Source: JAEUKA01 sp044228505 | GTDB taxonomy: Bacteria; Myxococcota_A; Polyangia; Palsa-1104; JAEUJZ01 | Direction of reading: 5' to 3' | Assembly: GCA_044228505.1 (NCBI GenBank) | Contig: JBGAUT010000021.1 | Coordinates: 31,557-95,556, forward strand | Length of the DNA stretch: 64,000 nucleotides | Shown: piece after piece, positions 1 to 9,200 of the stretch | How positions within the stretch are numbered: the first letter of the stretch is position 1 | Layout: each line of letters starts with the position of its first letter | Notes under the pieces: generated by a model | Told to the model about the DNA's origin: nothing | Seen by the model: only the letters and a program-made list of their open reading frames with translations | The model's database searches: none | Position numbers and translations under genes: made by a program

Positions 1-1
1 G

Positions 2-2155
2 TCGCAGGTGTTAGCGACCAGCGGATTCAAACCGCAGGCGCTGCGCAACGTGTCGATGATGCTAAGTGGACCGAAGCTACCCATCGATTTGCTGGGGATG
101 GCCCGGTTCATCGCCGACTACTATCTGACCCCGCTCGGTGAAGCGCTGCGACTGCTGCTGCCCCCGAGCGAGCAAGCCCAACTGGTCGAGCGAGTGCGAC
201 TCACCGAAGCTGGCCTGCAACTGGCGAAGAAGCTCGACTCACTGCTGCTACCGCCGGAAGTTGCCGATACCGAACCAGCGACGATTGACCTGCTGCGCGT
301 GCTCGGTACCCGGCGAAGTCCGCTGCACTTTGTGTCGGTGGAGCGAGTAATCGCTGCCGATAGCCTGGCAAGCCGACCCAAGCCCGAGTGGCGATCGCGG
401 CTCCACGAGCTGCACAAGGTCCATCTGGTCGAGATTCACTGCGATGTTCGAGTAGGCAGCAAAGAGCGCGAAGCCAAGCCGAAGTCCGCCGAGCACAGCA
501 TGCCCAGCGCGCCGAATGACCTGATTCTGACTGACGAACAAGAGGTGGCGCTCACCACGCTGCTGGCGGCACTGTCCGAGGCTGGGAATGCAAAGCCTCG
601 TCGGGCTGGTTATCAAGGATTCCTGCTCCACGGCGTCACCGGATCGGGCAAGACCGAGATTTACCTACGATTGATTGCCGAGGCTCGACAGCATGGTCAG
701 ACGGCGCTGGTGCTGGTGCCAGAGATTGCGCTGACGCCGCAGCTATCGGCGCGATTTTCGTCGCGCTTTCCCGGTAGCGTCGCAGTGCTGCACTCAGCGC
801 TGTCCCCGAGTGAACGAGCGAGTGCGTGGCGCAAGATCCTGCGCGGCGAGGTATCGATCGCGCTTGGACCCCGGTCGGCGGTGTTTGCCCCGCTGCCGAA
901 CTTGGGCGTCATCATCGTCGACGAAGAGCATGACACCTCGTTCAAGCAACACGAAGGCGTTCATTACCATGGTCGGGACGTGGCGCTGTGGCGAGCCCAG
1001 CAGGCGGGCGCGGTGGCCGTGCTCGGTTCGGCGACGCCGTCGCTGGAAGCGCTAGAGCTGTCGAGACGTGGCAAACTCACCCGGCTGACGTTGACGCGTC
1101 GAGCAACCGGCATTGAGCTTCCTCAAGTTGAAATCATCGATCTCAAGCAGCACGTCAAAGCGGTCGAATCAGCGCTGCTGACTGCGCCACTTCTTGAAGC
1201 GCTACGAACCACGCTGGATGCGGGCGAGCAGGCCATCTTGCTGCTCAATCGTCGCGGCTATGCGGCGTTCCTTTTGTGCCAAAGCTGCGGCCATCGCATT
1301 GAGTGCCCAAACTGCTCGGTCACGCTGACGCTGCACAAAAGCCGACACAGCTTGCTCTGTCACTACTGCGATCACCGAGAACCGGTCCCTACCTGCTGTC
1401 CGCTGTGTCAGCAAAAGTCGATCCTGCCGCTCGGATTGGGAACCGAGAAGTTGCTCGAACACCTAACACTGCGATTTCCCGAGGCGCGGATTGAGCGACT
1501 CGATCGCGATACCTCCTCGAGTCTGACGCGGGTGCTATCGGCGATGCATCGACACGAAATCGACATGCTCATCGGCACCCAGATGCTGGCCAAGGGGCAT
1601 GACTTTCCAGGTGTGACACTAGTGGGTGTGGTGCTGGCGGACACCGGGATGGGCCTGCCCGACTTTCGTGCTGCTGAACGAACCTTTCAGCTTCTGTCAC
1701 AAGTGGCGGGTCGAGCGGGTCGAGCGAAGCGACCTGGGCGGGTGCTCATTCAGACTTACAATCCCGAGCATCCGGCCGTCCACTGTGCGGCGCAGCATGA
1801 CTATCAGTCCTTTGCCGAAGCCGAGCTAGAAGCACGGCAAGCGCTCGACTATCCGCCCTGCGTGCGGCTCGGTCTGTTGCGAATCGATGGTGAAGATCCC
1901 TACAAGGTCGAACAGCTCTCTATGGAGCTGGCCGCGCTTCTCAAGGCCGAGCTGGCGATCACCGGCGATGGTATGCCCATGCTGGGACCGGCCGAAGCAC
2001 CGCTGTCACGCCTCAAAGGTCGCTGTCGCTGGCAGCTCATGATACGGGCCAAGACGGTGCGCGGCCTGCATCGACTGCTGCGGCTTGCACTGTCCCACAA
2101 GGTTCCCAGTGGTATGCGAGTTCATGCCGACGTAGATCCCGGCTCGACGCTGTAG
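2..2155 (+). CDS. priA: Primosomal replication restart helicase PriA (5' truncated by window edge)
   Basis: PriA is the 3'-5' superfamily 2 helicase that recognises abandoned replication forks and reloads the replisome. The frame is open to the left edge. The first visible residues align with the part of PriA about 70-80 residues from the usual N-terminus (FIADYYLTPLGE), so the true start lies outside the window. Visible motifs are Walker A GVTGSGKTEIY around residue 210, the DEEHD box near residue 305, and a cysteine-rich zinc module (CQSCG, CPNC, CHYC, CPLC) near residues 420-470. These are followed by the GTQMLAKGHDFPGVTLVGV and QVAGRAGR helicase motifs. All motifs look intact. The gene ends in TAG at 2153-2155. 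The next gene starts 88 bases on and appears to have its own promoter. Confidence 0.97.
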   Translation, partial: SQVLATSGFKPQALRNVSMMLSGPKLPIDLLGMARFIADYYLTPLGEALRLLLPPSEQAQLVERVRLTEAGLQLAKKLDSLLLPPEVADTEPATIDLLRVLGTRRSPLHFVSVERVIAADSLASRPKPEWRSRLHELHKVHLVEIHCDVRVGSKEREAKPKSAEHSMPSAPNDLILTDEQEVALTTLLAALSEAGNAKPRRAGYQGFLLHGVTGSGKTEIYLRLIAEARQHGQTALVLVPEIALTPQLSARFSSRFPGSVAVLHSALSPSERASAWRKILRGEVSIALGPRSAVFAPLPNLGVIIVDEEHDTSFKQHEGVHYHGRDVALWRAQQAGAVAVLGSATPSLEALELSRRGKLTRLTLTRRATGIELPQVEIIDLKQHVKAVESALLTAPLLEALRTTLDAGEQAILLLNRRGYAAFLLCQSCGHRIECPNCSVTLTLHKSRHSLLCHYCDHREPVPTCCPLCQQKSILPLGLGTEKLLEHLTLRFPEARIERLDRDTSSSLTRVLSAMHRHEIDMLIGTQMLAKGHDFPGVTLVGVVLADTGMGLPDFRAAERTFQLLSQVAGRAGRAKRPGRVLIQTYNPEHPAVHCAAQHDYQSFAEAELEARQALDYPPCVRLGLLRIDGEDPYKVEQLSMELAALLKAELAITGDGMPMLGPAEAPLSRLKGRCRWQLMIRAKTVRGLHRLLRLALSHKVPSGMRVHADVDPGSTL

Positions 2156-2180
2156 TTTGCCCTCGCCGCGATCCAATGGG

Positions 2181-2207
2181 TTGCCGCTGGCCGGGTTTCG
2201 CTATACT
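2181..2207 (+). promoter_or_regulatory. Candidate sigma-70 promoter for the small membrane protein gene
   Basis: A TTGCCG hexamer at 2181-2186 is followed after 15 bases by TATACT at 2202-2207, which matches five of six bases of the -10 consensus. The short spacer is a weakness. It would give a leader of about 30 bases containing the AGAGGAG ribosome binding site at 2231-2237. Confidence 0.4.
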
Positions 2208-2243
2208 AAGTACATACTCGCGTTTTCGAGAGAGGAGCGGCAC

Positions 2244-2666
2244 ATGGGTCGCGCACTACTGGGCCTCGTCAAAGGATTCCTAATCGGCGGCGGGATCGGC
2301 TTCGCACTGCTCAAGCTGGGCAATCCGCAAGGCATCCTCGCCTTTCTGTTCTGCGCTCTGCTCGGCGCTGTCGTTGGTCTCATCTGCGGACAAGCGCCTT
2401 GGCGAGCCGCCACCCTGTGGACGCCGATCCTCAAGATGGTGTTCGGTGCTGCGATCGGTGTCGGACTCTACGCGGTCGGTCACCGCTTCATGCCGGGGAT
2501 GAGCATCAGCGTCGATGGACTCGCCAGCAAACTGTCGCTCCAATCGGCCACCGTGCTGGCCCCAATCATCGGCGCGCTGTATGGCTTGTTCGTCGAATTC
2601 GACGATGGTGGTGCAGACAGCCCGAGCGCCCCCGCCAAGAAGTCTCTCCCCGACGTCGCTCCGTAA
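2244..2666 (+). CDS. Small polytopic membrane protein of unknown function
   Basis: A 140-residue protein with four hydrophobic stretches, roughly residues 5-22, 27-45, 58-77 and 100-118. They are rich in Gly and Ala and joined by short loops; a GQAPWR loop lies near residue 50 and a short acidic tail follows. I do not recognise a family. I chose the ATG at 2244, not earlier in-frame starts, because AGAGGAG at 2231-2237 gives good ribosome-binding spacing and the protein then begins directly before the first membrane segment. The frame upstream reads through the likely promoter at 2181-2207. It faces a convergent lipoprotein gene, separated by 167 bases holding a hairpin. Confidence 0.75.
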   Translation: MGRALLGLVKGFLIGGGIGFALLKLGNPQGILAFLFCALLGAVVGLICGQAPWRAATLWTPILKMVFGAAIGVGLYAVGHRFMPGMSISVDGLASKLSLQSATVLAPIIGALYGLFVEFDDGGADSPSAPAKKSLPDVAP

Positions 2667-2699
2667 GCCGTTCTGCGACTCTCACCCAATAAGAATCTT

Positions 2700-2730
2700 T
2701 TGATACGCTTCTTATAGGAGGCGTATCGAA
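2700..2730. other. Inverted repeat between convergent genes
   Basis: GATACGC (2702-2708) pairs with GCGTATC (2721-2727); flanking bases extend the stem to about ten pairs with one G-T wobble around a 12-base loop. It lies between two convergent genes and could act as a shared transcription barrier. Neither side carries a clear T run, so it is not a standard intrinsic terminator. Confidence 0.35.
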
Positions 2731-2833
2731 GCCCACCCCCCAAACATCTTCACAATGGTGCCGGTATGAAGCGCATCCGTTGGCACCAGCGGCGAGGCGG
2801 TACAACCGCATCTGCGATCGCCCGGTGTCGGCG

Positions 2834-4129
2834 TTAGCCGATGACGATTGGATCGATGCAGACGCCAACTTCGAGGATCAAATACAGTAGCGCCAACGCC
2901 TGCGGCTCGAGCGCGCCGTTGGTCTGGTTGGTGGGCTGAGTGTGATAGGTCGTATACATTACGCGACCGCAGCCGTGCTGAATGCTCGTGGTGACCGGAG
3001 CATTTGCTTCGACCCACACCTTGGGGGTGATTTTGGCGGGCTTGCCATCGGCGTCAATGCCCTGCTTGTCCTGTACCGAGCTGATCGCGGTCCAGGCGTC
3101 TTTGACCGAAGTGAGACTCTGTCCTTGGGCGCTGAGCCAGGCATTCAGACCCGAATCTTGACGCGACACCGACTGATCGCCGCCGCCCCCCATACACGCG
3201 CTGCCGATGGTTGAGTTTTCTCCGCGCCAGGTCACGTACCCCGGAAACACCTGGCGGACGTACTCATAGGACCAGTCCGATACATAGAGCCGTCCCCCCT
3301 TGGCCACGAACTCCGACAGGTTGCTCTTGACCCGGGCATCGTAGTTGTAGACGCCGGTACACTTCGGCCCGCCCATGTCGCCGCCATTGGTGCCACCGGA
3401 GCACGGCAAAAACACGATGTGATATTTGCTGATCTCTTTGGGGTCGGTAATCAGCGTCACCGGGCTCGGATACGGAGACATCTCGAACAGACCGTGGACT
3501 CCGTAAATCGCAAACGAAGGTGCATCCTTACCGAGGACTTGCGCCTTCCCGAGGAGATCCTTGGTAATGGTCGCTTTGAGTCCCATCCGCGCCAACACCA
3601 GTTCGATGGGATCCCACGCACCGAGCATCACCGCAATCTTTGGCACATCATCGCCGTTTGCTTTGTCGGTAATCGGCGGCAGGGTGGTCTTGTCGATCGG
3701 CACTTGCTGCTTGCCCTCGACGATGCTGAGCTGACGCACGCGACGGAAAGCCCCCTTTTGCACCACCAAGTAATAGGTACCGGTGTTCGCGTCTAGCTCG
3801 AACGTACCATCGGGATTGGTGCTGACATGCGGAGTCCCATCGGGCAAGTGAACGCACTTGTCACAGTAGACGCCATCAGGAATCGCAGCCGGCGGATAGG
3901 CCGAGACATAGACCAGTGCGCCCGAGATCGGAATCGTTCCTTCCGGAGCCACCACCTTACCGGTCAGATGTCCGACCGTTTGATTGGGATTCGGTCCCGG
4001 TCCTGGCTTCGGACCCGGCATCACCGGAGTCATCGCCGATTCATCCGGGACGTCCCGATCGGCGTTACAGGCAAGCAGTGCCAGCGACGAGAACAGCAGA
4101 ACCGATGGAATCAGGTTAGTAAGCCGCAT
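2834..4129 (-). CDS. Secreted lipoprotein with carboxypeptidase-regulatory-like domain
   Basis: A 431-residue predicted lipoprotein. The ATG at 4129 begins a signal peptide ending in the lipobox LLAC, with lipidated Cys near residue 21. Earlier in-frame starts would bury this signal, so I rejected them. A short Pro/Gly linker is followed by a beta-sandwich module (about residues 45-140) of the carboxypeptidase regulatory-like type, with the typical sequence GTYYLVV. The rest (about 150-431) resembles an alpha/beta domain of the ThuA/glutamine-amidotransferase-like kind, with phrases such as YHIVFLPCSG and GGRLYVSDWSYEY; this resemblance is weak. It lies 155 bases downstream of the octaheme cytochrome lipoprotein gene on the same strand, which suggests a related envelope role. 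No catalytic function can be assigned. Confidence 0.7.
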   Translation of the reverse strand: MRLTNLIPSVLLFSSLALLACNADRDVPDESAMTPVMPGPKPGPGPNPNQTVGHLTGKVVAPEGTIPISGALVYVSAYPPAAIPDGVYCDKCVHLPDGTPHVSTNPDGTFELDANTGTYYLVVQKGAFRRVRQLSIVEGKQQVPIDKTTLPPITDKANGDDVPKIAVMLGAWDPIELVLARMGLKATITKDLLGKAQVLGKDAPSFAIYGVHGLFEMSPYPSPVTLITDPKEISKYHIVFLPCSGGTNGGDMGGPKCTGVYNYDARVKSNLSEFVAKGGRLYVSDWSYEYVRQVFPGYVTWRGENSTIGSACMGGGGDQSVSRQDSGLNAWLSAQGQSLTSVKDAWTAISSVQDKQGIDADGKPAKITPKVWVEANAPVTTSIQHGCGRVMYTTYHTQPTNQTNGALEPQALALLYLILEVGVCIDPIVIG

Positions 4130-4135
4130 GCGCGG

Positions 4136-4163
4136 ACTATAGCAACCCACCTGCGGCGAACAA
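4136..4163 (-). promoter_or_regulatory. Candidate promoter giving a leaderless lipoprotein transcript
   Basis: On the minus strand, TATAGT (4141-4136) lies exactly six bases before the ATG at 4129. TTGTTC (4163-4158) lies 16 bases further upstream as a possible -35. No Shine-Dalgarno sequence is present. Normal promoter geometry would place the transcript start on the A of the ATG. Confidence 0.45.
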
Positions 4164-4284
4164 CATCCTTGCGCCACATTCTTTACGGCGCTGGCCATGA
4201 AGCCCAATGGCCGCGATGAGGCGAACCCCCATAGGTCTGCAGTCCCGATCTCTGCAGTCTGAACGGAACGCCGCTTAGGCCGGC

Positions 4285-6141
4285 TCACTCCTCATCGTGA
4301 TTCCCAGTGACTCTTGTTGGAGTCGTGCCTTCCGTAGGAGCGACCGTCGCTGAAGAACCAATTTGAACGCCTGATTTCTGTAGCCACAATGTGGCCTCTT
4401 CGATGATCTTTGCATTGTCTTGATGCAGATCAAACGAAGCGGGCTTTCCGGCAATCGCCGCTAGTGCATCACGAACGAAAAATCGCAAGATTGGTAGTGG
4501 ATGAGCCAGCAGCGGAACCAGGAGTGGGACCGCTTCCAGCCGTCGACTTTCACCGAGCACGGCAATTGCCGGTGCTTGTTCATGGGCCTTTCCCAACCGG
4601 AGTGTCGCAAGCAGAACATTCTGGGACAAATCTCCGTACAGCGTAAGCAGAGCCCCACGATCGTAGCGCTTGCCGAATAGTCGCTCCATATCGGTCACCA
4701 TTGCTTCCACGGACCGATCGGGATGACAGAGCGCACACTCCAAAGGTCGATCCCCTAACACCCGTACGGAGTCGGTCGGCGATCCCACTCGATGATAGCG
4801 AGTACGCTTTCCCTCAAGGGACATGTTCTTGAGCGGCATGTGACAGGCCATGCATCGCCCCCCTTTACCTTGCGGATCATGATGAGAGTGAGCGCGCTGC
4901 GCCTCTGCCGTGGAGTATTTTTTGTGACAGCCAAGACAGACGGCATCACCTGCGACTCCCTCTAGCTCGAGAATCCGGCGACTATTGTCCGGAGCATGGG
5001 GATCGTGACACGCAACACAGCTCATCTGGGAGGCGCATCCACCAAGCATCATGTCGCGGGCTTCCCCAGAGTTGATGTTGCTGCCGCCCGGATTGTGGCC
5101 GCGTAATCCGCCTTCCCATGTAAAGGGATAACGACTAAACAACACCTGATGGCATCGCGCACAGGTACGATTGATTTCTTGTGCCCGGTTTAGCGTTGGC
5201 TGCGTCGTCAAAAATGCACTGTGGGGGGAATAGCTCGGGAGCGTAGCAGCGTGCTGGACGTGAGCGCGGCTACCGCCATGACAGGACTCGCAGCCGATGC
5301 CGACCTCGATCAGATGAGACTCTGCCAGCGCACCGCGAGTCGTCCGCACCGCACCTTGCAACAGCTCGGACAAAGAGCGCTCGGCCGGAAGCTCAACCGG
5401 ATTCCCACGCAGGTGGGAAAGCTCCTGCTGCAGCGCACTTCTCAGCTTGCTATCGTCGGTAATGACCAGTGTCTGTCGCCGCTCTGGAGGCAGGAGTGGA
5501 TCGACCACTTCTCCTTGATAGGGAGGCGTCTTGGGGCCAGACAGAGCGCCAAAGAGCGACAGAAAGTACGGTGCAGTGTTGTGACACAGGATGCAGGTTT
5601 TTTGCCACACCGCCCCAGGCTTGAGCCCCGGCCGCTCCGGTGACATCACCGAATAGCCTTTGTAACGAAGCGTTCCCGATGACAGCATGTACGAGATGGG
5701 GAGCACGCGCTGCTCGGGGCTGCCACCGACCTCGACCCCCGCAAAATCCTCGCGATGATGTCCGCCAATCACCTTGGTGATGCGAAACAGATGATCGCCA
5801 AAGGCCGGTGATTCGATGCGAAGGAATCGCGACTCACCCTCTTGCGACAGACGAACGGTGTCGTTCTTGAAGTGAAACACTCCCCCTTGAAACGGTGCGT
5901 GAATCTCCGCATTGGTGATGCGCCGAGTCATCCGGTGCATCGGTGACCGCTCCCACTGTGCATAGACCTGGGGATGACAGCTCTGACACGCTGCAGAGCC
6001 CGCGTAGTCTGCGCGCAGGATGTTGCTATCAACGACTTTGGGTGCCGCGCCGCCCTGGGAGTCTGGCTTGGTAGAGGCTGGGACTCGGCAACCGAGCAAG
6101 CCCAGCACCACAACAGACCCCAGATACAGCAGCGTACGCAT
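4285..6141 (-). CDS. Octaheme c-type cytochrome lipoprotein with HEAT-like C-terminus
   Basis: A 618-residue predicted envelope lipoprotein. It has eight CxxCH haem c sites: CQSCH, CILCH, CESCH, CARCH, CVACH, CLGCH, CMACH and CALCH. The start at 6141 gives a signal peptide with lipobox LLGC; an earlier in-frame start would place 17 residues before it. The N-terminal part is of the multihaem cytochrome c type seen in deltaproteobacterial envelopes. Residues about 540-600 (PLLVPLLAHP, FFVRDALAAIAG) look like one or two HEAT repeats. The likely role is periplasmic electron transfer; donor and acceptor cannot be read from the sequence. Maturation would need the CcmC/CcmD-type haem machinery found at 27 kb. 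It is divergent from the P450 gene. Confidence 0.88.
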   Translation of the reverse strand: MRTLLYLGSVVVLGLLGCRVPASTKPDSQGGAAPKVVDSNILRADYAGSAACQSCHPQVYAQWERSPMHRMTRRITNAEIHAPFQGGVFHFKNDTVRLSQEGESRFLRIESPAFGDHLFRITKVIGGHHREDFAGVEVGGSPEQRVLPISYMLSSGTLRYKGYSVMSPERPGLKPGAVWQKTCILCHNTAPYFLSLFGALSGPKTPPYQGEVVDPLLPPERRQTLVITDDSKLRSALQQELSHLRGNPVELPAERSLSELLQGAVRTTRGALAESHLIEVGIGCESCHGGSRAHVQHAATLPSYSPHSAFLTTQPTLNRAQEINRTCARCHQVLFSRYPFTWEGGLRGHNPGGSNINSGEARDMMLGGCASQMSCVACHDPHAPDNSRRILELEGVAGDAVCLGCHKKYSTAEAQRAHSHHDPQGKGGRCMACHMPLKNMSLEGKRTRYHRVGSPTDSVRVLGDRPLECALCHPDRSVEAMVTDMERLFGKRYDRGALLTLYGDLSQNVLLATLRLGKAHEQAPAIAVLGESRRLEAVPLLVPLLAHPLPILRFFVRDALAAIAGKPASFDLHQDNAKIIEEATLWLQKSGVQIGSSATVAPTEGTTPTRVTGNHDEE

Positions 6142-6147
6142 TATGTC

Positions 6148-6153
6148 ACCATA
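6148..6153 (-). promoter_or_regulatory. Candidate -10 hexamer six bases before the octaheme cytochrome start
   Basis: TATGGT on the minus strand (6153-6148) is followed by exactly six bases and then the ATG at 6141. I see no Shine-Dalgarno sequence and no good -35. The geometry fits a leaderless transcript. Confidence 0.35.
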
Positions 6154-6235
6154 CGATGCTTCCACCTGGCCGTCATCTGTTCCGTGCGACACAATCGCTT
6201 GATCTATCCATGAGCCCAGGCGATGCTATGTAGTT

Positions 6236-9200
6236 ATGACCTCCGGCAAGACGACCATCCAAGTCACCTATCAAGGACAGAGTACCAACGTCAGCTTCTA
6301 TGAGGGCACCAGCGACGTCGCAATCGGACGGGCGATCCGGGGCGCTCTGGGACTGGCCGAGGAAACGCAGCTCCGCTTCCGCGATAGTGACGGCGATATT
6401 GTGGCAGTAAGCGATCGTTTGCCGAGCGGCCTTACCCTATCGGTGGAACTGCTATCTGCACCGCTGGCGCAGGCCCCCCTACCCGAGGTTCCGGGACCGC
6501 GTCCATGGCCGCTGATTGGGAATGCGAACAAGCTGCTCGCAGGCGAAAACCTTGAGGATGCGCTGGCCAAAGTCGCTGCAGAGTATGGACTTCTGGTGCG
6601 ACTACAGCTCCCGAATGGTGGTCAGCTTTACGTAAACTCCGATGCTGATTTGGTGGAAGAACTCGTCAATCGGCCCGATGATTTTCGCAAGACCACGCCG
6701 CCACCAGCGACTCCCCTTGGGCGCTTGCGAGCCGGTGTCGGTGCCAGCGGTCTGTTTACCTCGGGAGATGAGGAGGAAATCTGGCAAGTCGCGCACCGCA
6801 TCCTGCTTCCGGCCTTCGGACTGTCTGCCATCAAGCAGTACTTTGGACGGATTGTTGAAGTCTCCGATGAGCTCATGCACAACCTGGCCAATCGGACCCC
6901 CGGAGAGCCGTTCTGCGTGACGGAGCTGATGACCAGGATGACCTTCGAGGCCATCGGTTACGCGGGTTTTCATACCCGTTTCCACTGCATCGATGCCAAA
7001 GAGCAGCCACCGTTTGTGCAAGCGATGGTGGACGTATTGGAAATCGCGATGGAGCAGGCCAAAAACCTGCTACCCGACAAGTTTCATCCGCTCCAGCGTC
7101 ACCGAAGGGAGCTCGCTGCGAAGGTTCTGACCGATACCGTGGATCAGATCATTGCCGATCGCAAATCGGCTCTCGAGCGTGGCCAAGCAGTCCCCAGTGA
7201 CATCTTGCAGATCATGCTCACTGCCCGTGATCGACAGACTGGCAAGCGCCTTCCCGACGATAACATTCGTGCCCAGCTCATCACCTTTCTGATTGCTGGA
7301 CATGAAACCACGAGCGGCATGCTCTCCTACGCTCTATATTACATATCAAAAAATCCTCATATCGAGGCGCGGCTCATCGAAGAGGTGGATCGCGTGCTGG
7401 GGAGAGACTACAGCCATCATCCCACCTTCACGGATCTAGACGGACTGGAGCTCACCGGACGAATCCTCAAAGAAGCGCTGCGCCTGAATCCGACTGCGCC
7501 TGGCTTTGCCAAGTTCGTGCAGCGCGACACCGTAATCGGCGGCAAGTATCCGGTCAAAAAGGGCGGCGTATTTCTGACCTTCCTGGGAGGTCTGCATCGC
7601 GACCCTCGGCACTTCGGTCAGACTCCCAACGAGTTCAATCCGGATCACTTTCTTCCCGACGCAGTGGCCAAGCGCCATCCGCATGCCTATCATCCGTTTG
7701 GAATCGGCGTGCGAAGCTGCATCGGCTTCCAGTTTGCCCTGGTCGAAGCCAAGTTGGTGCTGGCCCGAATGTATCAGCAGTTCCGACTCCGTCTGGCCGA
7801 TCCCAACTACCAGCTCAAGCACGTTCAAACACTGACCATGAAGCCGCGAGATCTCAACATGGTCGTGGAAAAGCGGCCAGAAGAACGCGGCAAGTTCCCG
7901 GTGCAAACGACGCAAGACCACACCCCGACCGCCCAGCAGAATGCGCCACGCAAGGACTCCCAAGGTATTCTGATCCTATACGGATCGAACATGGGCACCG
8001 CGCAAGAACTGGCGCAGAAGCTGCTACAGCAAGCCTCCGCACATCAGATTTCAGCGACTGTGGCAGAACTCGATTCCTTCGCGGGAGCACTGCCGACTCG
8101 GACTCCGGTGTTTGTGTTTTGTGCGACCTACAACGGTCAGCCACCGGATAACGCGGTCAAGTTCTGTCAGTGGCTGCGCAGTGACTTGGCTAGCGACGCG
8201 CTCAACGGAGTAGAGTTTGCGGTGCTGGGCTGCGGCAACAAGCAGTGGCGAGCGACCTTCCAAAAAATCCCGCAGTTTCTCTTTGCGCGCATGCAAGAGC
8301 TGGGAGGCAAAGCGCTGGTTCCGTTTCACGGTTGTGACGCCGACGGAGACTTCGATGCAACGGCCGAAGCATTCTTTGCGAGTGTCTGGTCGATGCTCGG
8401 CAATCGATCTCCCGCTGGGGTGCCACTTTCGGCCAACACCTCGGGCAGTGAAACGCAGCTCGCGTATTCAGTCGAAGTAGTAAACTATGCGGGCTCTCAT
8501 GCGGGTGCTGTGCTGCCCAACCGAGCCCCCCTTCACGCAGAAGCCAGGTTGTGTACCGTAACGAAAAGTCGGGAGCTGCAAGCGGAAGGCGCAGAGCGGT
8601 CCACTCGCCACCTAGAGATCGCTCTACCCGACGGTGTTACCTATTCTGCTGGCGACCATTTGGGCGTCCTACCAGAGAACCCACCGGAGCTAATCGAAGC
8701 CTATGCCACTCGCTGCGGAGTCCGCCAAAATGATGCTGTGGTCGTACGTGAAATGGGAGCGATCAGCGGCCAGATTCCCTGTGGAATTCCGATCCCTGTC
8801 AGCGAACTGCTAGGACAACACGTCGATCTCAGTGGTGCCATCACTCGACGGGAACTTCGTGCTCTGGCCGCTCGTTGTCCATGTCCTCCCGAACAAAGCG
8901 AGCTGCTCAGACTCGCCGGAGATCAGGCATTCCCAAGCGAGGTATTGGCAGAGAGACTGACGCTGCTTGATATCCTGCTGCGCTATGCCTCGATTCCTTG
9001 TGATCTGGCGACCGTACTGACGCTACGTCCGGCACTCCGACCGCGCTACTACTCCATTTCCTCATCTCCGAAAATGCTACCGCGAGGCTGCTCGATCACC
9101 GTTGGCGTTCACGACTTTTGTGGACCCAAGGGAGTGCAAAGAGCGGGTCTCTGCAGTCATTATCTGGCCCGGGTTCAGACCGGCCAATCTGTTCGAGTCT

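Noticed and set aside
2702..2727. Hairpin at 2702-2727 as an intrinsic terminator
   Set aside because: The stem is good but no T run follows on either strand. It is listed as an inverted repeat only.
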